Origin: Mesorhizobium wenxiniae | GTDB lineage: Bacteria > Pseudomonadota > Alphaproteobacteria > Rhizobiales > Rhizobiaceae | Direction of reading: 5' to 3' | Assembly (NCBI RefSeq): GCF_002284535.1 | Contig: NZ_NPKH01000027.1 | Span: forward strand, 124,001 to 188,000 | DNA: 64,000 nucleotides | Shown here: positions 58,102 through 64,000 of the stretch, in pieces | Layout of the letters: every line of letters begins with the position of its first letter | How positions within the stretch are numbered: position 1 is the first letter of the stretch | The notes under the pieces: generated by a model | What the model was told of the DNA's origin: nothing | The model's database searches: none | Seen by the model: only the letters and a program-made list of their open reading frames with translations | Program-made: the position numbers and the translations under genes

Positions 58102-61100
58102 CTAGGCAGCCTTCTCCACCAGCCGAGCCAATTGCGTCATGACGACCGCGGCCCCGGCCAGACGCTTTTCAGGTGTTGGCCAGTCACGGCTGAAGACGAC
58201 ACTCTGGTCGGGCCGGATCTTGGCCAGCGAACCCTGCTCGCCGATGAACGTGACCAGCCCGACAGGATTGGAAAACTCGCGCTTGCGGAAATGGATGACA
58301 ACGCCTTTTGGTCCGGCATCGAGCTTCTCGACATTGGCCTTGCGGCAGAGCGCCTTGATGAAAACGATCTTCAGCAGATGCTTCACCTCCTCCGGCAGCG
58401 GGCCGAACCGATCGATCAGTTCTGCGCCAAAGGCATCGATCTCCTCAGTGTTTTCGAGGTCGCCGAGGCGGCGGTAGAGCGCCAGCCGTAGCTGCAGGTC
58501 CGGAACATAGCTTTCCGGGATCATCACCGCCGTGCCGACGGCGATCTGCGGCGACCAGCCGCCATCCTGAACCTCGCCGGAATCCTTCACCTCGGCGACA
58601 GCTTCCTCCAGCAGCTGCTGGTAGAGCTCGAAGCCGACCTCCTTGATATGGCCCGACTGCTCTTCGCCGAGAAGATTGCCGGCGCCTCTGATATCGAGAT
58701 CGTGGCTGGCGAGCTGGAAACCAGCGCCCAGCGTGTCGAGCGATTGCAGCACCTTTAGCCGGCGCTCGGCGGTGTCGGTCAGCTTGCGGTTGGCCGGCAG
58801 CGTGAACAGCGCATAGGCGCGCACCTTCGAGCGGCCGACGCGGCCGCGCAGCTGGTAGAGCTGCGACAGACCGAACATGTCGGCGCGATGCACGATCAGC
58901 GTGTTGGCGGTCGGGATATCGAGGCCGGATTCGACAATGGTGGTCGACAGCAGCACATCGTACTGGCCGTCGTAGAAGGCATTCATGATGTCGTCCAGCT
59001 CGCCGGGCGGCATCTGGCCGTGAGCGACGGCCACTTTCAGCTCGGGCACGGATTCACGCAGGAAATCATGGATTTCCGCCAGATCGCTGATGCGCGGCAC
59101 GACGTAGAAGGAATGACCGCCGCGGTAGCGTTCCCGGAGCAGGGTTTCGCGGATGACCAGCGGGTCGAAGGGCGAGATGAAGGTGCGCACCGCCAGGCGG
59201 TCGACCGGCGGCGTGGCGATCAGCGACAGTTCGCGCACGCCGGTCAGCGCCAGTTGCAGCGTGCGCGGGATCGGCGTTGCCGACAGCGTCAGCACATGCA
59301 CGTCGCTCTTCAGGTCCTTCAGCCGTTCCTTGTGCTTGACGCCAAAATGCTGTTCCTCGTCGATGATCAACAGGCCAAGATTCTTGAACGAAATCGAGGC
59401 GCCGAGCAGCGCATGAGTGCCGACGACGATGTCGACCGTGCCTTCGGCGATGCCCTTCTTGGTCTCGGCCAGATCCTTGGCGCCAACCAGCCGCGAGGCC
59501 TGAGCGACGCGGATCGGCAGGCCGGAGAAACGCTGCGAAAAGGTCTTGAAATGCTGGCGCGAGAGAAGCGTCGTCGGCACCACCACCGCGACCTGAAACC
59601 CTTCCATCGCCGCGATGAAGGCGGCGCGAAGCGCAACTTCCGTCTTGCCGAAGCCGACGTCGCCGCAGATCAGCCGGTCCATCGGCTTTCCAGCGCCCAG
59701 ATCGCCCATGACCGAATCGATCGCCGTCTGCTGGTCGTCGGTTTCCTCATAGGGAAACCGCGCGGAGAATTCACCATAGAGACCTTCCGCCGGCACCAGC
59801 GAAGGAGCGGCGCGCATCTGCCGCTCCGCGGCGATGCGGATCAACTGGCCGGCCATGTCGAGCAGCCGCCGCTTCAGCCGCGCCTTGCGCGATTGCCAGG
59901 CGCCGCCACCAAGCTTGTCCAATGTCGCTTCGGCCGAATCCGAGCCATAGCGTGACAGCAGTTCGATGTTCTCAACCGGCAGAAACAGCCGGTCGTCGCC
60001 GGCATAATGGATTTCTAGGCAATCATGCGGCGCACCGACCGCCTCGATAGTGCGCAGCCCGATGAAGCGGCCAATGCCGTGGTCGGTGTGGACGACAATG
60101 TCGCCGGAGGACAACGCCGAGGCTTCGGCGATGAAGTCCGAAGCGCGTTTCTTGCGCTTCGAGCGACGGATCAGCCGGTCACCCAGAATGTCCTGCTCGG
60201 CGACGACGACCAGTTTCTCGGTCTCGAAGCCGGATTCGAGCGGCAGCACGGCAAGTGCCGCCTGCCCTGGTTCGAGCTTTTCCGCCTCGGCCAGCGTGGC
60301 CACCGGCTTGAGATTGCCGAGATGATGTTCAGCCAGGATCTGGCCGAGCCGGTCTAGCGAACCTTCTGTCCAGCCGGCGACGACGACGCGGCGGCGGGCG
60401 GCCCGCTCATCGGCAATGTGTTTTACGACGACGTCGAAGACGTTGATGGTGGGATCGGCGCGTTCCTCGACGAAGCTGCGGCCCTGCCGCGAGCCGGCAT
60501 GGAAGATTTTCTTCGCGCCGGCATCGGGCGCATCGAAGGGCGTGAAGTCGACCGCTTCGCGCGGCCCAAGCGAGGCGATGAGGTTTTCGGGCGACAGATA
60601 TAGCAGGTCCGGCGGCACCGGCTTGTACGGAACGGCGTCCTTCAGCGCGCCGTCCGCCTGCTTCCTGCGCGCCTCGTAGTGGTCCAGGATCAGCGTATGA
60701 CGTTCTGCCAGCGCCTCATGCGCCAGATGGTCGAACACGACAGGCGTGTCCGGCAGATAGTCGAACACCGTCTCCAGCCGCTCATAGAAGAACGGCAGCC
60801 AGTGCTCCATGCCGGCGAAACGCCGTCCCTCGCTGATCGCCGCATAGAGCCCGTCGTCGCGCGAAGGCGCGCCAAAGGCTTCGATGTAGCTGCGGCGGAA
60901 ACGGCTGATGGTCTCCGGCGTCAGCGCCACTTCGCTCATCGCCTGCAGCGCCATCGACTTGCGCTGGCCGGTGGTGCGCTGAGTGGCGGCGTCGAAGACG
61001 CGGATTGATTCCAGCGTGTCGCCGAAGAAATCGAGCCTGAGCGCTTCCGTCCAGCCGGGTGCGAACAGGTCAAGAATGCCGCCGCGCACGGCAAACTCGC

Positions 61101-61599
61101 CGATGCCGCGGACGGTCGGCACCCGCTCGAAGCCTGACGTCTCCAGTCGCGACACCAGTGCATTCATGTCGATCTGGTTGCCGGGTTTGGCGTGGAAGGT
61201 CTGCGCCTCGATAAGGCTTGCCGGCGGAATGCGCTGCAGCAGCGCATTGGCGGTAGTCAGGATGACGGCGCGGTGCGGTTTTTTCACCAGCGCGATCATC
61301 GCGGTGAGCGCATCCAGACGCCGTGCGGCAGCATCCGCCCCGGGCGAGACGCGGTCGTAAGGCAGACAATCCCAGGCTGGCAGTTCGAGCACCGGCAGGC
61401 CTGGCGCGGCGAATGACAGCGCCTCAACGATCGAAGGCAGGCGCTGGCCGTCGCGCGCCACGAACAGCACCGGCTTGTCGGGCGCGATCTCGTGCGCGGC
61501 CTGCACCAGCGCAAAGGCTTCGTAGCCGTCGGCGACACCGTCGACGATGAACTGGCCGGCGCGGCCTTTCGGCAGGCCAATGGTGGGGATCAAGCTCAT
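58102..61599 (-). CDS. mfd: transcription-repair coupling factor Mfd
   Basis: Mfd removes RNA polymerase stalled at DNA damage and recruits UvrA for nucleotide-excision repair. The 1165-residue protein has the usual domains: an N-terminal UvrB-like homology region (about 1-350), the RNA-polymerase-interaction region (near 480-550, VVHTDHGIGRF), and RecG-like helicase motifs (Walker A CGDVGFGKTEVALR, IDEEQHFGVKHKER, LSATPIPRTLQ, YQLRGRVGRSKVRAY). A C-terminal UvrA-binding domain follows. ATG 61599 starts 12 bases after the sdhE stop, so the two are coupled. It converges on no gene; 182 bases separate its stop from the aroG start. Confidence 0.96.
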   Translation of the reverse strand: MSLIPTIGLPKGRAGQFIVDGVADGYEAFALVQAAHEIAPDKPVLFVARDGQRLPSIVEALSFAAPGLPVLELPAWDCLPYDRVSPGADAAARRLDALTAMIALVKKPHRAVILTTANALLQRIPPASLIEAQTFHAKPGNQIDMNALVSRLETSGFERVPTVRGIGEFAVRGGILDLFAPGWTEALRLDFFGDTLESIRVFDAATQRTTGQRKSMALQAMSEVALTPETISRFRRSYIEAFGAPSRDDGLYAAISEGRRFAGMEHWLPFFYERLETVFDYLPDTPVVFDHLAHEALAERHTLILDHYEARRKQADGALKDAVPYKPVPPDLLYLSPENLIASLGPREAVDFTPFDAPDAGAKKIFHAGSRQGRSFVEERADPTINVFDVVVKHIADERAARRRVVVAGWTEGSLDRLGQILAEHHLGNLKPVATLAEAEKLEPGQAALAVLPLESGFETEKLVVVAEQDILGDRLIRRSKRKKRASDFIAEASALSSGDIVVHTDHGIGRFIGLRTIEAVGAPHDCLEIHYAGDDRLFLPVENIELLSRYGSDSAEATLDKLGGGAWQSRKARLKRRLLDMAGQLIRIAAERQMRAAPSLVPAEGLYGEFSARFPYEETDDQQTAIDSVMGDLGAGKPMDRLICGDVGFGKTEVALRAAFIAAMEGFQVAVVVPTTLLSRQHFKTFSQRFSGLPIRVAQASRLVGAKDLAETKKGIAEGTVDIVVGTHALLGASISFKNLGLLIIDEEQHFGVKHKERLKDLKSDVHVLTLSATPIPRTLQLALTGVRELSLIATPPVDRLAVRTFISPFDPLVIRETLLRERYRGGHSFYVVPRISDLAEIHDFLRESVPELKVAVAHGQMPPGELDDIMNAFYDGQYDVLLSTTIVESGLDIPTANTLIVHRADMFGLSQLYQLRGRVGRSKVRAYALFTLPANRKLTDTAERRLKVLQSLDTLGAGFQLASHDLDIRGAGNLLGEEQSGHIKEVGFELYQQLLEEAVAEVKDSGEVQDGGWSPQIAVGTAVMIPESYVPDLQLRLALYRRLGDLENTEEIDAFGAELIDRFGPLPEEVKHLLKIVFIKALCRKANVEKLDAGPKGVVIHFRKREFSNPVGLVTFIGEQGSLAKIRPDQSVVFSRDWPTPEKRLAGAAVVMTQLARLVEKAA

Positions 61600-61611
61600 G
61601 AAATCACGTAT

Positions 61612-61899
61612 TCAGAATGTCATCGCCTGGCGCGACGCCAAGATCTTTTGCAGGACGGCACACTCGATATCAGCCGGAACTGGGCGCTCGCCGGTGACCA
61701 CGGGCAGGAATTCGGTGTCGGGAACGTCGAGGAGCCTCTCATATTGGTCGAGTTCGTCGCCGGTCAAGGCGCCGATCTCGGCGTCTGCGAAACTGCCGAG
61801 AATGAGGTCCATTTCGCGCATGCCGCGATGCCAGGACCGAAACAGAAGCTTGCGGCGGCGGGCGTCGAGCCCCTCGCTTGATCGTCCCGTTCCCGTCAT
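61612..61899 (-). CDS. sdhE: FAD assembly factor SdhE (succinate dehydrogenase assembly factor 2)
   Basis: SdhE helps attach FAD covalently to the flavoprotein subunit of succinate dehydrogenase. The 95-residue protein has the family RGxxE box in LLFRSWHRGMREMDLILG, with the following LDQYERLLDVPDTEF block. ATG 61899 is preceded by AAGGAT. A longer frame to 61980 gives a 27-residue basic extension that is not family-like. It is co-directional with mfd and divergent from recG. The sdhE-mfd-recG order is common in alphaproteobacteria. Confidence 0.92.
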   Translation of the reverse strand: MTGTGRSSEGLDARRRKLLFRSWHRGMREMDLILGSFADAEIGALTGDELDQYERLLDVPDTEFLPVVTGERPVPADIECAVLQKILASRQAMTF

Positions 61900-61992
61900 C
61901 GTCCAGTATCCTTGCCTGAAGCGGGGCATATAGCGTGGATAGAAGGCGGTGTCAGCCTTGCGCTGCGGCTGTCGCGACATAAGCTGACATCA

Positions 61993-64000
61993 TGCGTCCT
62001 TCCCTCCTCGATCCGCTGTTTGTCCCGATCACCTCGCTTGCCGGCGTCGGGCCGAAGGTCGGCGCACTGATCGAGAAAATCGTGCCGGCCGATCTCGGCG
62101 ACCGAGCGGCGCGCGCCGGCGATCTTCTGTTCGTGCTGCCCCACACGGTGATCGACCGCCGCAACCGGCCGGGCATCGCCGGTTCGGCCGAAGGCGCGAT
62201 CGTCACCCTCGAAGTACGCATCGACCGCCACCAGCCGCCGCCGCGCGGCAACAGATCGGTGCCGTACCGGGTGTACGCCCATGACGACACCGGCGAGATC
62301 GCGCTGACCTTCTTCCATGCACACGCCGCCTATCTCGAAAAGGCGATGCCCCAGGGCGAGCATGTCGTGGTCTCGGGTCGAATGGAATGGTTCAACGGCC
62401 GGCCGACCATGGTCCACCCAGACCACATCGCGCTGGCCAGTGAAGCGGAAAACCTGCCGCTGGTCGAGCCGGTCTATCCGCTCACCGCCGGGCTCTCGGG
62501 AAAAGTACTGCGCCGCGCAATCGGCCAAGCGCTCGCTCGCTTGCCGGTGCTGCCGGAATGGCAGGATGGCGAGTTTTTGCGCCGCCGCACCTTTCCTGCC
62601 TTCGGCGACGCGCTCGCCAGCATCCACAATCCCGCCGACCCGATCGACGTGTCCGTCGACGGCGCGGCTTGGCGGCGTCTCGCCTATGACGAGTTTCTGG
62701 CAGGCCAGGTGTCGCTGGCGCTGGTGCGCGCAAAAGTCCGCCGCTTGTCCGGACGACCGTTGGTCGGCGACGGCCGCGTCGTCGAAAACCTGCGCGCCGC
62801 CCTTCCCTATTCGCTGACTCCCAGCCAGGAATTCGCGTTGGCCGAAATCAACGCCGATCTCGCCGATCCCGAACGCATGCTGCGGCTTTTGCAGGGAGAT
62901 GTCGGCTCCGGCAAGACGGTGGTCGCGCTACTCGCCATGGCGCGCGCCGTCGAGGCCGGCGGCCAGGCGGCTTTGATGGCGCCGACCGAAATCCTGGCGC
63001 GCCAGCATCTTGCGACGATTGCGCCTTTGGCGGAACAAGCCGGCCTGCGCATCGCCATCCTCACCGGCCGTGAAAAGGGCCGCGAGCGCACTGACACGCT
63101 GGCCGGTCTGGCCAATGGCGAGATCGACATCGTCGTCGGCACCCACGCCCTGTTCCAGGAAACGGTGACGTTCCACGACCTCGTCCTCGCCGTCATCGAC
63201 GAGCAGCACCGCTTTGGCGTCCACCAGCGGCTTGCCATCACCGCCAAGGGCGATGCCCCCGACATGCTGGTGATGACGGCGACGCCGATCCCGCGCACGC
63301 TGGTGTTGACCGCTTTCGGCGACATGGACGTGTCGAAGCTGACCGAAAAACCGGCCGGTCGCCAGCCGATCCGCACCGTCACCCTGCCGCTCGAGCGGCT
63401 CGACGAACTGGTCGGCCGCATGCGCGACGCCGTCGCCGACGGCCAGAAGATCTACTGGATCTGCCCGCTGGTCGAGGAATCCGAAGAGATCAGGCTGATG
63501 TCGGCGGAGGACCGCTTTGCCTCGCTAAAGCCGCTGTTCGGCGACCGGATCGGCCTGGTGCACGGGCGCATGAAGGGCGCCGACAAGGACGAGGCGATGC
63601 GCGCCTTCAAGGCCGGCGAGACACGCATTCTGATCGCCACCACGGTCATCGAGGTCGGGGTCGATGTGCCGGATGCGACGATCATGGTCATCGAGCATGC
63701 CGAGCGCTTCGGCCTCGCCCAGTTGCACCAGTTGCGCGGCCGGGTCGGTCGCGGCGACAAACCGTCCTCCTGCGTGCTGCTCTACAAGGATCCGCTCGGC
63801 GAGACGGCAACGCGCCGGCTGTCGGTGATGCGCGAGACCGAGGACGGGTTCCGCATCGCCGAGGAGGACCTGAAGCTGCGTGGCGAAGGCGAGCTGCTGG
63901 GCACCCGCCAGTCCGGCACGCCGGGTTTCCAGGTGGCGCACATCGAAGCGCATGCCGACCTGCTCGAAGCCGCCCGCGACGACGCGCGGCTGATCCTGTC
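61993..64000 (+). CDS. recG: ATP-dependent DNA helicase RecG (C-terminus beyond window)
   Basis: RecG remodels stalled replication forks and Holliday junctions. At least 669 codons are visible and the gene runs off the right edge. The N-terminal wedge domain (about 30-160: ITSLAGVGPKVGALIEKI, TGEIALTFFHAH, MPQGEHVVVSGRMEWFNG) and the helicase motifs are clear: QGDVGSGKTVVALLAM, LMAPTEILARQH, VIDEQHRFGVHQR, MTATPIPRTLVL, ATTVIEVGVDVPDA and LHQLRGRVGRG. ATG 61993 opens the wedge domain. The 93 bases between this start and sdhE hold the divergent promoters. Confidence 0.96.

Overview
The window reads as chromosome of a GC-rich alphaproteobacterium of the order Hyphomicrobiales (Rhizobiales), most likely Mesorhizobium or a close relative in Phyllobacteriaceae. 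The reasons are a very large GPR/RgsE-type polar-growth coiled-coil protein, CckA, a DksA with only one of the four zinc-finger cysteines, a thioredoxin-reductase-like ferredoxin-NADP reductase, a two-domain malic enzyme, a class II DAHP synthase, and palindromic intergenic elements of rhizobial type. This assignment rests on gene content and family knowledge; no database search was run. I saw no rRNA or tRNA genes and no CRISPR array.

Layout. 1-2.4 kb: a GMC-family FAD dehydrogenase with its small Tat-exported subunit (frameshifted as given), then glyoxalase I. 2.6-8.7 kb: RHH regulator, purine nucleoside phosphorylase, the cell-cycle hybrid kinase CckA, a FliO-like membrane protein, DksA and SixA. 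A striking four-copy operator-like motif lies between cckA and the FliO-like gene. 8.8-15.1 kb: YcjX and its membrane partner, two exported proteins of unknown function, a KefB/C-type antiporter and a DUF924 protein. 15.1-19.3 kb: folate genes folP-folB-folK, a DUF922 putative metalloprotease, and a ferredoxin reductase beside a [2Fe-2S] ferredoxin. 19.4-26.8 kb: an Hpt phosphotransfer protein divergent from the 2273-residue GPR-like polar growth protein with a tandem-repeat core.

26.9-29.8 kb is a patch that looks accessory: an SRPBCC protein, an OmpA-domain remnant, an exported aldose epimerase and a short transposase-like remnant. 29.8-33.9 kb is a Mla/MCE lipid-transport operon (STAS-MlaE, MlaF, MlaD, auxiliary lipoprotein). 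34-38 kb: a DgcA-type epimerase converging on an MFS transporter, an LpxH-like phosphoesterase, and an SDR protein without the catalytic Tyr/Lys. 38-42.8 kb is a second accessory-looking patch: an integrase remnant and two LysR-regulator/hydrolase divergent pairs, one hydrolase having Ala at the nucleophile position.

42.8-64 kb is mostly housekeeping: malic enzyme, DUF2865 protein, glutamyl-tRNA synthetase, an ABC exporter, GNAT, glutamine-dependent NAD synthetase, a Tag-like glycosylase, DUF1003 and DedA membrane proteins, hemerythrin, diacylglycerol kinase, GFA protein, DAHP synthase, and the sdhE-mfd pair divergent from recG, which runs off the right edge.

The best leads for something undescribed are the paired inverted repeats between cckA and the FliO-like gene, the GPR repeat core with its divergent Hpt neighbour, and the inactive-looking SDR and alpha/beta-hydrolase proteins. 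Two apparent single-base indels in homopolymer runs (near 1817 and 12442) may be sequencing errors and should be checked before calling pseudogenes.
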